Position numbers and translations under genes: made by a program. From the NCBI GenBank assembly GCA_007449985.2, contig VIIQ02000111.1:62001-126000 (forward strand): a stretch of DNA of 64,000 nucleotides, given 5' to 3'. Below, piece after piece: positions 50,601 to 62,400 of the stretch. The notes below the pieces were generated by a model that had not been told where the DNA came from, did not search any database, and saw only the letters and a list, made by a program, of their open reading frames with translations. The DNA is from Desmodesmus armatus. Taxonomy: Eukaryota; Chlorophyta; Chlorophyceae; Sphaeropleales; Scenedesmaceae. Each line of letters begins with the position of its first letter. Within the stretch, counting starts at the first letter, position 1.

Positions 50601-52426
50601 CAGCAGGTGGTAGGGCGCGGGGTGTGTTTGCTGACATCACCTCAGGGCTCAACAGCCACAGGGGGCAGCAGGCGGAGGGCCCTAGCAGCACTGCTGCAGC
50701 ACTGCAGTCAGGCCATGCTGGCTCACACTGGCAGGAGCTGTGGCCAGAGACAGAGACGCAGGGCGTGGGTGGGGCGGCAGGTGTGGCTGACGTGATGCGG
50801 CAGCAGCAGCAGCAGCACCTGGGTGACACTGGGGGTGATGCTGGAGGTGACGATGGTGCAGAAGGTGACTGGCGCAACCTCCCTCTCATAGATGAGGAGG
50901 CTGAGCAGCAGCAGCCACAGCAGCCACGCCCACAGCAGCAGCAGCAACAGCGGCGCGCACAGGCATGGGCCTGTGACTTTGGTCACCTTGAGGCTGTGGA
51001 TCCGCCCCCCAGCAGGGCTTCTACTGCCCGGCAGCGCAGGGCCCCAGGCAAGCCGCACAAGAAGTGGAGTGAGACATGGGTGGGCGACTTTGGGCACCTT
51101 CAGGAATTCCCCAGGTAAGGGCAGGGCCGGGCGCTGCTGGTGTGGGGACGCCGCTCTGCTAGCAGCAGCGACACAAGGCTTTGCATGCTTCTCATCCAAA
51201 CATCAGGACTCGTTTTTTTCGACTCGGTTGACGGCCGATACGCAAGGCAGCGCGTCAACGGCAGAATCTGCCAGTATAGTCAACAGACGTATCATTCGGT
51301 CCTGGGTCAGCAAACAACACGCTCTCACCCTCTCACACGCCCCCAACCCCCACGCAGGTTCTGCCGTGAGACTGCCTTCCAACACGAGGGCCAGCCTGGC
51401 GATGCACCTGCTGAGGATGGCGCCCAGCCGCCAGTCCCCAGCAGCAAGCTGCTCATGTCACCAGCAGACCTGCAGGCCCTCATGACCGCTGCCGGCCGGC
51501 TGGCGGACTTAGACCAGCAGGCTCCACCCTCTCACCATGACATGGCACAGCGACCAGCTGGTGCAGCATCAGAGTGTCTGGATAGGGACAGTACTGCCGA
51601 TGCGGCGGGTGCTGGTGATGCTTGGGTGGGTGAGGCCAACGGCGTTGGTGCTGCTGGGGGTGTGTCAGTGCGCAGCTCCCTTGCTGCGCGGCTTGCTGGG
51701 CTGCTTTCGCGCTGGGATGCTGAGGCGGTTGAGGGGGCAGCAGGGCTGCCAGCAGGGGTGGCAGCAAGGGCTGGGGTGTCGCACACAGCGGCGGCTGCCA
51801 CCGTGCCGCAGGCAGCAGCTGCAGAGCCAGCTGCAAGCGTTACTGCTGCTGCTGCTGGTGGTGGTGGTGGTTTAGCTGACAGCAGAGGAGGTCAAAGCCA
51901 GGGCAGCCCTGAAATGCAGCCAACGCAGTCTGATAGTGGGGTCAGCGGCGATCAGCATTATGGTCTGCATCTGGATTCAAGCAGCAGCCAGCCCAGCCGT
52001 CAGGAGTCAGGCGCAATCGCTGCTGCTGCAGACGCGGCAGGACTGCTGTGGGACCTGCAGCAAGCTGTGTCTGAGCTGTCTGCCGCTGCTGCCGACAGTG
52101 ACAATGAGGAGGAGGCACAAGAACACGGCAGTTATACCTTTCAACCAGCGGCAGCTGCGGCTTCCTCCCCACCTGCAGCTGAGGCTGCCTCCCCAGCAGC
52201 AGCAGTGGGGTCAGCAGGGCCAGGTTCAGCCCAGGGTGAGGCATCATCCATCAGTGTGCCTGCAGAGGTCCACCTTGAGGGCATGCAGGAGGCGTCTCAG
52301 GTGCTGGCCCAGGCCCTGAGCAGGCACGATGCCCTCATGCAGCTGATTGCCAGCCTGGGGGGAGTGCCTGGCAGTGAGGGTGGGTTGCTGTCCTCAACTG
52401 GCTCAGGGAGTGAGCTCACGATGTGA
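47630..52426 (+). CDS. Unrecognised Q/A-rich protein with conserved-looking N-terminus
   Basis: Exons 47630-47776, 47910-48113, 48394-48787, 49240-49385, 49679-51114 and 51358-52426 give 1131 residues. All junctions are GT-AG and in phase. The start is the ATG at cacatccATGGCGGC. The first 117 residues (MDPYRVPWFADCAPSLLTNR, RYLDTYSQHTWPEVIKLTLI, SIPQLRKLVEKGGAQLVVER) are dense, non-repetitive and look like a folded helical domain. The middle carries LWPDQQQQ/LWPDKQQ repeats, then PRKQPRKQPR (basic, possible nuclear signal), then a long Gln/Ala-rich stretch. WACDFGHLEAV and WVGDFGHLQEF form a duplicated short motif near residues 930-970. The last exon is acidic and Ala/Ser/Gln-rich. No function is assigned; scaffold or nuclear regulator would be guesses. 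Confidence 0.78.
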
Positions 52427-54038
52427 CGTGATGTGCGCTCACTCTTTGGCATTTTTTGCACTGTGACTGGCCTGCCTGACTTGACCAGCACTGCACAACC
52501 TCAAGTGTCCTGGATCAATACTCACTTTGTGACACAGTTTGATCAGCAAGATTATGCTGAGCACTAAGGACGTTTTTATTGAGTAGCAGCTGAGTGCCTA
52601 TGCTGTGAAGTGTATTGTGCCAGTATCAACCTCGAATGTCATCAGCCAACAAGATTGCCCGTACTTCGTGTTGCCTGGGTAGCTTACTGAGCCAACAGAT
52701 CGATGCTCTAGCTTGGCGTGCCATGTTTTATGCAGCAGCCTTAGGTGTGCCACAGGTGTACACCCCATGCACAAGACACCTACACACGCAGCTGCAGCCT
52801 GCCGCCAGTTATATTTGATAAAATGGACTGACAACAGCAGCATTGTCAATGCAGTCTGGCCCACAGCATCACACACTGTGCAGCCCCACAGTGACAGTCA
52901 CACACAAGGCTGCATAACGCAGCAGTAGCGGTCAACGTCCTGCTGTTGCTTGACAGCTTTCAGCTGCTGCACGAGACATATCACGGCGGTGCCCATCGAC
53001 TGGCAGTCTCTGGCACTTCAACAGATGCAGCCCCGAACACAGCAGCTGTTTGAACAAACTGCCTAGCCAGGCTGCTGAAAGGCACATCACCAAGAGCCAG
53101 GGTTGGTGAGCCATGTGCCTGTGTGTGCAAGGCACATCAGAAAGAGTCAACTACTGCAAAAACCTGAACCTGTGATAGAGTCTTGCTTGTGCACGTGCAC
53201 TGCACTTGTCAAGGCGCCCCTTGCACCCACCCAGGTTCCCACTAGCAGCTTGCCAAGCAGGCCACACACCTCCGTGGTGCAGACAAAGGGTGCTGCTGAA
53301 AAAAGGTGAGGACCATGGTCGGGCATGTGATGTTGCATCAGGCAAACCCTGTGCACAAACTGCAGGAATGACCGTACAGTGGGGTTCAGCATGATGGGCT
53401 GACGCTGGTGGTAATGCGTGACTACTGCATCAACCCCCATCAGTTCCTTGCTCCAAGCAAGTTGAGGCCACCTGGGTGCACACCTCCCCTAGCAGGCCTA
53501 GGCACGCCGCGCCATACCATGCTGTGCTCATTAGTCAGTCACTGCAGATGCTGCATAGCCGGCAAGGAGAGTACCATTTTCTCTTCCCCAGCCAGCTGGT
53601 GCCACAGCACAGCACATCAGGTTGTCAGGGTGGTTGAAAAGCGCCCCCACCCGACACCAACAAACAAGGCTTCACAAAAGCTGACGGTGTGTCGCAACAG
53701 CTTATGAGTCGTCACCAAAGGCAAACACAGGTCCCAAAATGCCTGAATAGAAACCAGCACAATGCCAAGAGCGGATTGTAAGCATGCATACATGAACGGA
53801 ACAATGCTGCACACACATGCCGTACCCTGCCGTGAACACCACACAGCATATCCCACACACCAACAGCTCCCGCCCACACCTCCGGAAGCCCTCACACCAA
53901 AGACGCCTGGACAGCTTAGCACATCTACGTGCTCTTGAGCCCACACCCATGCACATGAAGCCACTGACATGCAGAAAGCCACAACCCCCGCCCCACCCTA
54001 AACCCTGCGACCAGCATCCCAGCCCTATGGCACCCACC
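52427..54038. other. Spacer between convergent genes
   Basis: About 1.6 kb between the unknown protein stop (+) and the EYA stop (-). No frame with coding character. It should contain both 3' ends. I see no repeat or RNA gene in it. Confidence 0.6.
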
Positions 54039-57000
54039 CTACTGGAAAGCCATGGCCATCGCCAGGCTCTTCAGCTGCTGTGGGGTGAGCTCCATGATGG
54101 TGTGGCCCCTGCTGCCCAACGCATCCAGCGGCACCACCCTGCCCTCACCACCCTTCCTGCCAGCAGCCTGGGCTCCACCCTTCCTTTCCTGCCGGCCGCC
54201 ATCCCCACCACCCTCCTCAGTATCAGTCTCATCATCATCTTCCTCTTCTTCCTCTTCTTCCTCCTCCTCCTCCTCTTCATCCTCACCATCACCATCGCTG
54301 GTGACATCACCCTTGCCGCCATCAGCACTGCCACGCCTCTGCCGCTTGGTGGCACCCCCACCACCCCCACCCCCACCCCCACCACCAGCAGCAGCAGCAG
54401 CGCCAGCTGCCCTGCTGCTGCCCACACCCTTGCCAGCTGCTGCAGCGGCTTCCTTAGCCCCCGCTGAGTGATCCTCCTGGTGCCCCAGCACCACACGCAC
54501 AAAGGGCCAGCCCATGATGCCTGCAGCAGCCTCCTCCTCAAAGCCACTGCCGAGGGCGATGTAGCGCGCACGCGGGCCATACTTTGCCTTCACTCGCTGG
54601 AAGGCAGCCACCTTGGGCACAGCAGATGCCGAGTAGACCTGCGTCAGCAAAAGAAGACGGTAGGTCGACACAGAGTACTTGATCAGCGATGCTGTAACAA
54701 GCTGCAGGAAGACGACTGCACTGCAGGGACGAAGGACGAAGGACGGCACGCCACTAGACCCAACCCGTGCAAGCCCGAAGCAGCTGCTGGACCGCACACA
54801 CGACAAGGCACATCAGAACGCAAGAGAGACGGCGATGCAGCGAGGCGCACCTGTGTGAGCCCAAAGCAGCTGTCCATGCGTGCAAGCAGTAGCTTGGCCA
54901 TCAGGGGCACCAGCTGGCTGCCCCCCACCACCACGTGTGTGACCAGGAGGTCAGGCCAGGCGCTGAGGCTGTCCAGCAGGGCCCTGCAGGAGCGCAGCCA
55001 GCCGCTGGTGGCAGCGTCCAACGCCTCGTACAGCTGCTCTGCTGAACGCAACGACGCCCTGGGCAGCGGCAACACACCAGAGCCAGCGTCGTACACCTGC
55101 GGGAGAAGCACACATCAGCAGGCGACATGCTCAGTACTGCCATATGGGAGGAAGAACGGCGGCCACGAAGAGAGCGACGGGACTGCTACCAAGAGGGGAA
55201 GCCTGCATACCACGCTGTGGGATAATGACTACTCCAGGGACAACAGCATCCTTTCACCAAGCCGGCAACTTCGTCGGGTTGGTTGTGTCCCTGGTTGCTG
55301 TGCTGAAGGGCTTGATGCGGCACCTACCACGCACCACCTGCTGCCCAGCCAGCCAAGCATCAGTGCCAGCACAAGTCTATCAGTGCACACACAGCCCCAG
55401 ATGGCTGAGTGGCACCCCAGCCAGATGGCAAAGACAGCATGCAAGGTTTCCAAGCAGCCGCACGGCCACACAGTGCTGGTATGCTACTTGCCCCAAGGGG
55501 TCCCCCCCCTTCATCTCACCTTGGCAACGTCGTCCCACAGCTGCTGCAGCTTGTCGGGTGCGGGGCCCAGCTTGTACGGCCGCAGCACCAGCTCACCACC
55601 AGCCCCACACACAGCACCAGCAGCACCTCCCCCAGCACGACTTGCTGCTGCTGCTGCTGCTGCTGCTGTAGCACTCGCCTGGGTGGGGCTGGTGCCTGGC
55701 TGCCTGCTGCTGCCTGTGCCAGCTTTCTCACCCGCTAGCTTGTCCCGCTGCTGCTGCTGCTGCTGCTTGTGTCCGGCATCGCTGCCCCTCCTGCCTGCCC
55801 CTTTGGGTGTGCCTGCCCTTTTGGGTGTGCCTGCACCTCCAGCTTTCGCAGCAGCAGTACTGTGAGAGTCAGGCGGCGGCGATGTCGACGTCCCCAACTG
55901 CCGCTGCTGCTGCTGGTGTGGGTCCAGCCGCACACGCTTGGCTGACGGCTGCTGCTGTTGCTCTGCTGCTGCGGCATGCGAGGGAGGTGTCGCAGACCGG
56001 CCATTAGGCAACCCATCTTGCTGATGCTGCTGCTGCTGCTGCTGCGTGTGTCGCCGCCTGTTGCGCCGCTGCTCGTACTGTGCTGCCAGGTACCACACGT
56101 CACCGAACTGCACAGTGTCCACATCTTCAAGCTGCAGCAGGTATACCAACAGCAACACAGCCCTGGTCGAGACACATCCCTGTGCAACTGCATTGCATCC
56201 GCAGTATGGCCACAACCAGTACTGCAAACTACTGCGATGCTCAACTTGCATGCAACAACTAGGCAAGCAGTACAAGCAGCCGAATGATGTTACAGCACAG
56301 TGCCAGCACGGCGTCAGCCCAACTGCATGCATTACAACGCACTGCCACTCGCAGCATGCAGTGTACCAAGCAGCACGACTGGTAGAGGCACTCGATTGCA
56401 TATACTCTAGAACACATAGGCTATGAGCCTTCCTTGGCTGCTGAAAGGGCGTATAGGCGAAGCCCCGACCCAGCAAAGTATTAGGGGTAGTAGTAGTAGC
56501 ATATGTGTGCATACCTCCTTGAAGTGCATGTGTGTGTCAGCCAGCTGTAGCACCAGCCCCTGCAGCTTCCTGCCCAATGCTGAGGCACTGCTGGCCTCCA
56601 GAGCAACCCCGCCTGTGCGCTGTACTGCCCGTTGACCAGGCTGTGTGACGGAACCAGCGTGTCGTCAGCATCCCACACAAACACCACATGCTGCAATAGC
56701 AGCAAGGAGACGGCGGGCAGACAGCAGAGGCAGATGTAGTTGTTAGCAGCGCTGCAACGGAGCGGGAGTGATGCCTTTGTATGGCTCGCTGGTTAGTGCC
56801 GAGGTTGGGACTCTGTCCCCACTTACTGTACTGCACTGTTTTGCCATGACAACAGGATTTGAGCTGGCACCACTTTTTGAGACCAGGCCACATGCAAACT
56901 TGCGAAACACGCACACCCACAAACCCGCTGATGCCCAACAACTAGGCTATGCTGTGGCCTGGTCTCACATAGCATCCTGCCCCCTAGCAACCGGCAGGCC

Positions 57001-59098
57001 CACACCATACCCCAATGCAACTGCACCACCACCACCCCGTCCCCTCCTCCCTCCCCCCGCCTGGCTTACATGGTTGAGGGTGAGTGCCGGCCGCAGCAGC
57101 AAGCCCTGCTCCCCCAGGCCCCCCGGCAGCGATGCAGCAGCCAGCGGCCCCACCAGCCCCAATGGAGGCAGACCCAGCTTGGCCCTCATGGACAGAGGCT
57201 GGCCAGCGGCTGCAGCAGCCGCCGCCGCCGCCGCTGCTGCTGACTTTGACGCTGCTGCAGGGGGCATGCTGAGGTTGACCAGCCCAGAAGGTGGCAGCAG
57301 GTCGTCATCATCATCATCACCATCATCGTCATCCCCTCCCATGTCATCATCAAGCACCGGCACATGATGCCGGTGCTGCTGCTGCAGCTGCTGCTGTCGT
57401 CCTGCACCACCTGCACGGCCTGTGCTGCTGGCCCCTGCAGGGCTGCCTGCACCTGACAGCCGCTGCTGCTGCTGGTGCTGCTGTAATAGCTGCATATCAG
57501 CATCAGCACCCCCAACAGCAGCACCCATCAGCAGCTGCTGCTGCAGCTGAGGTGTGAGCTGGGAGCCCAGTCCTGCACCCTGCTGAGTCAGACCCAGCAT
57601 GCCCAGCTGCTGGAGCCCGGAGGGCTCTGGTAGCAAGTCCGGCATGACTGCTGCTGCAGCAGCGGCAGCGAGTGCTGACGCAGGCTTGCCACCCCGCGGC
57701 GCCAAGCTTGCAGCAGCAGTGTACACGTCCTGAGGTGGCTCCGACAAGTTCAAGCCCAGTCCTGCATGCTGCTGCTGCTGGTGTTGCAGTCGCCGTGACA
57801 GCTGCTGCTGGCTCTGCTGCATGGCTTCTGCAGAGCCCCCCTGCGAGACAGCAGCGATCGCGGCGAGCGCCTCCGGCGGAGGTGCCAGAGCAGCAGCAGT
57901 GGCTGGGGAGATGGGTGACAGCGGTCACCGGAGCCGCTGCCTGCAGTGCCGCTGCCCTTGCGCTTTCCCTTCCCTGAGCCAGGCCGCACGCTGCCGCCAC
58001 TGCCCACCCCTCGCGCGGCAGCAGCAGCAGCGGCGCGCGCTGCGCTGCCTCCTGGCGGCCCCATGTATCCGTGGCTGGCCTCCATGTCGAGGTCTGATAT
58101 GGCACTGCCGGATTTGAGCGAATCTGTGATGGCCTGCAGGCTGCGCTGCTGCGCGTGCTGCTGCTGCAGCAGCTGCAGCAGCCCTGGCTGTTGGGGCCGC
58201 GTGCCGTGGAAGGGCTGCATCTGCTGCTGGGGTTGCTGCTGCTGCTGCTGCGGGTTCATAGCGAGTTGCAGCAGGAGGTCCTGCTCCTGCTGCTGCTTGG
58301 CTTGTGCCTGCCGCTGTGCACGCAGCCGTGCGGCCTGGTCAGCACCCTGAGGGCGGCCTAGCAGGGAGGACATGGAGATGTTCTGCTGCAGCAGCTGTGC
58401 CTCCAGGCTGTCTGCCTCAGGGTCAGGCTGCATTAAACCCCGTACTAGCTGCTCAATCAACTCCTGGTGGGAGGCATTGCCCTGCTGCAGCTGAGGAGAC
58501 GGCAACAGCTGCTGCTGTTGTTGCGGTTGCTGCTCGCTTAGGAGGGATGCGATCAGCTGCTGCTGCTGCGCCTGTTGCTGGCGCTGCTGCTGGAGCTGCT
58601 GTTGTTGCTGCTGCTGCTGCAGCATCTGCCTGGATGGCTGTGACTGCAGCTGCAGCAGCTGCTGAGAGAGATCTGGGTATGACACGAGCAAGGCCTGTGC
58701 AACGTTCTCCAAATCCTCATCAGCAACTTCGCCAGACAGCGCTGCCAGCATGCCATCCAGCTGTGACTGCTGGTGAGGGCCAGTGTGCCCCTCTGGGAGG
58801 GCTTGGGCTGCAGCTGCTGCTGTGGACGGCCCAGGAGCTGCTGCAGCTGCGCTTGGTTCTGCTGCTGCCTGGGGGGAGGCCTGTGCATCTCAGCAGCTGC
58901 AGCAAGCAGCGTGTCAGCTGCCTCACGAACCTGCCATTCAGGGTCTGGGCCCCGCCTGAGGCGTTGCTGTTGCTGTTGCTGCCTGGGTACACCCAGAGCA
59001 GCTGACCCAACCAGGTCCCCCAAAGCAGCATTAGGGCCGCTGCCTGGTGTTCCAGATGCAATGGCAGCGGCCAGTAGAGACAGTTGGTCGTTGAACAT
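54039..59098 (-). CDS. EYA: Eyes-absent (EYA) family HAD phosphatase with large low-complexity expansions
   Basis: Exons 59098-57070, 56690-56515, 56131-55520, 55096-54851 and 54638-54039; about 1221 residues if three single-base breaks are corrected. EYA proteins are Asp-based protein tyrosine phosphatases. The catalytic start VVFVWDADDTLVPSHSLVNG (DxDxT, Asp about 684 and 686) lies in exon 2. LQLADTHMHFKE/LEDVDTVQFGDV, LLVTHVVVGGSQLVPLMAKL and VYSASAVPKVAAFQRVKAKY then follow the animal and plant EYA order, with IALGSGFEEEAA near the end of the core. Unusual: about 670 Gln-rich residues precede the domain, a Gln/Ala-rich insert of about 150 residues (exon 3) splits the core, and the C-terminus adds a poly-Gly, poly-Glu/Asp tail. 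-1 frame breaks at 58871-58876, 57905-57908 and 56607-56610 lie in G/C runs. Start: ATG at 59098 (MFNDQLSLLAAAI). Confidence 0.9.
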
Positions 59099-59462
59099 GA
59101 TATCCTGCTGTATCCTGCTGTCCCAGTGTTACCCTGGGACCCAGCAAGGCTGTTCACAATGAAGAATGTGACCGTTGGCATTCACATGGGCACGCACACG
59201 CGGAAAGGAATGGGCCCTCCATTTTGACAGATCAGCCCTGAAGAGTGGCGATGCATACTGGAGCACAGGACGCAGAAGACAATCACACAACATTCACACA
59301 TCCATCAACACTGCAAGTTTGAACGACGGGCCGATAACGCCCCATCCACAGCTGTCAAGCACCCATATTGTCAGCCTAGTTTGCTTGCCCTGGTACTTGG
59401 CTTCCTACAGCTAGTAGTTGAGGTCCTTGTCACATCCAGATCTTGCTGGCTAGTTCAGCAGG
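59099..59462. promoter_or_regulatory. Divergent spacer between EYA and FAD monooxygenase
   Basis: A 364-bp interval between two outward-facing starts, so likely a shared promoter region. It begins with a duplicated tatcctgctg at 59101-59120. No TATA box or known operator can be assigned. Confidence 0.4.
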
Positions 59463-62400
59463 ATGCACAACACAATCAGTGCACACCTCAGACACCCAAA
59501 TGGTCCTGCAGTGCTACAAAGGCGCCCAGGCTCCATGCATGCACGCCTGCCAGGTCCATGTCGTCCATGCGGAAGGGGGTTGAGCCAGGGGGGTCACCTC
59601 AGCACTTGTCAAACCATCACGCCCAGGTGGGTGGTATGTACAACTGTTGGGAGAGCCTGTAACCAAAGTTGAACTTTGTTTACAGCTGCAGCAGGCACAT
59701 GGGCCTTGCTGCATGCACGTGCACTACACAAACAATGTGCTGTCCATTGTGCAGGCCCAGCACTGTGAATGGGCGACCCAGCTTTGTTCCCTTCAGCAGT
59801 GCACCAGCACAGGCGCCAGAGGCGGCAGCCCCTGTGCCACCAGTGACCCCTCTGTACACGGGCAAGAAGGCAGTGGTTGTGGGTGCAGGACCCGCAGGGT
59901 CGGCAGCAGCCATGTTCTTGGCTCGCCAAGGCTTCAGTGTCGACGTGAGCAGGCCTGGAAGTACAGCGTGTCGCATCATAGTCTCTCAGCACTAGCCTGC
60001 ACCCTAGCCTGCACCACTGTCGGTCCGGGAAGGTGTGGTAGTGTCAGCCATGTGGGACTGTGGTGCTGAGAGACTATATAGTCATAGTCTCTCAGCACTA
60101 CCACACCTTCCCGGACCGACAGTGGTGCAGGCTAGGGTGCAGCTTGACACACATCTCGACATATGGCTGGTATGCATAGGCACTGCGTCAGGGGGCTAGT
60201 GTGCTGCGGCCTGCTTGGCATGCAGGTGTATGAGCGCCGGCCTGAGCCCAACAATGACGCTGTTGACACAGGGCGCGCGTACATCATCATTGTGATCCCA
60301 CGAGGACAGGCTGCATTGAAGGAGGTGAGTGGCCGCTGGCAGCACATCATTTGAAGCCACCGGTGAAGCGCACTCCTTGCAGTGGCTGCTGCGCAAACCT
60401 GCATGCCTATCAATCTTTTCAGCACCACCCAGCGCAGGTGCGTGCGGGTGCATTCAGCACGCCATCTTTGCCAGCCAAATCTGCAGGCCAGTCAGCACTT
60501 CAACATGTGTTCTGCCTCTGAAGAAACTGATGGATGTTACATATTACCTGTCATCGTGAACCTGCCAAGCCTTGCCTGTCAAGCACAAGTTGTGAACCTG
60601 CGCCCGCCCCTCTCACATACACACGTTCTCTGTCTGCACACACCCTCTCCACGGCACACCACCCAGTTGGGTGTCCCGCTGCCAAGCCAGCAGGAGTATG
60701 TGACCAAGGGCACAGTGCGCCACCCCAAGAGCGGCAAGATAGGCATCAGCCGTGAGGAGGGCAACGTGACCTTCTCACGCAGCGGCCTCGCTCAGTACCT
60801 CATAGACCAGGCGCGCCAGCGCTACCCCACCAGCATACGCTTCCACTTCAGCGCAGCTTGCGCAGGTGAGGACATGACGCCATGATGGACATGGCAGTAA
60901 TGAACGCGGTTGGTGGCATCCTGTCATGGTATGCCGCCTGCAGATAACATGCCTGGTGGCTGGTGGTACGCAACATATATTTGTGTTGGTACCGACGTTC
61001 AGCAACGAGCTGTGCTTCCAGGCTAGTGCCCAGCAGCTTCCAGAGGGTGTCTCCTGGATTGCTGACTGGGCATCATCATCATCCTGCGCATACTGTACAA
61101 ACCCTGTCCTAGTGGCAGCCTCACAAGGGGAACAGCGGCAGCTGCGCACTGCCTCAGGCTGTGCGTCGACGTAAGCCACTGTTGAAGGGGAGGGCTACAA
61201 CCCAGCCTGCATTGCGCACTCATACTAATCACATCTATACCTCTACCTCCCCTGGTGCTGGCCGCAGGTGTGGATGTCGACGGCCGCCAGGTCACCTTTG
61301 AGCAGTCAGACGGCAGCAAAGTCAGTGAGGATTACGACCTGCTGGTGGGGGCTGATGGCGTGGGCAGTGCTGTGCGCGCATCACTGCAGCAGTACTACCC
61401 GGACATGACTGTGGTGGTGACAGACAGTGGGCGCGAGTACAAGACCTACAGCAACCTGCGGGGTGACATTGAGCCAGAGGGTGAGCGATTGCTGAGCCAA
61501 CAGCAGATACAGGGTTTGCTGTTGAGTGCACTTGCCTTCAACAAGCTTCACCCATCACTCATGTTGCTGATGTGTGGTAAGGTCATGCCGTTAGCGATGT
61601 TCCTGTCGGGCGCACTTGGCGTGAACATATATACTATACGTGTATTATAAAATAAGTACATTAGCTTGACCTGCTGCTCCTCCAACACAGTGTTGGTGCT
61701 GCAGCGCCGTTGAGTAGCCGACACGTGCCCACTTGTGCACACGCACCATATGGGTGCCGCCCTCCTTGTGGAACTGTGGTGCTATTCGCTCAGGGCAATG
61801 CACCCCCACCCCTCCCTTGAGGAGACCTTGCAAGCTTGGGCTAGGCACACCTTGGCCTTGTATGCCTGACTCACTGCATGGCGGCTGCGTTTGGGTGTGT
61901 TGGTGGGGTGCAGAGTTTGAGAAGAACCCTGGGGCCACGCTGCACCTGTGGACAACTGATGCTGATGCCTGGACAACATTGACGGCACATCGCAACCCTG
62001 ACGACTCCTACTCGTACGTTGGGGGGCACTTGGCTACTTGTTGCACAGCACCATTTCACAACTTACCCACGTGGGGGGTGTATGGGTTCAACTCCCATGC
62101 GAGTTTGGTCCGGGCGCTGGGCACCTCCTGAGTACAAAGGGTGTTTAGGCGTGCGTCATCGGTGTGAGGCTAGACCTCGGGCTCCCGGCAGCTTCGGCTG
62201 CTGTGTGTGTGGCCAGCCGGTGGGGTTCCGCCCCCCTTACCTACCCAAAAAAAACTTACCCATGAGTGAAACAGTTCATCGTATTCACAGGTGGCAGCAG
62301 CACCTGTCAGGCTGGGATGGCCTCATGCATGTCAGACCCTGCTGCGCTGTAGCAAGGAAGTGCCCGTGACCACTCTCACTGTTCTCACCAGAGACTCTCA

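Noticed and set aside
53702..54037. 111-codon minus-strand ORF next to EYA
   Set aside because: Gly/Cys-rich chance frame lying in the EYA 3' region; no conserved block.
57883..57908. 26-nt intron in EYA (gtgacc...ccccag)
   Set aside because: It would restore frame, but 26 nt is too short to splice. One extra C in the adjoining CCCC run explains it more simply, as at two other sites in the gene.
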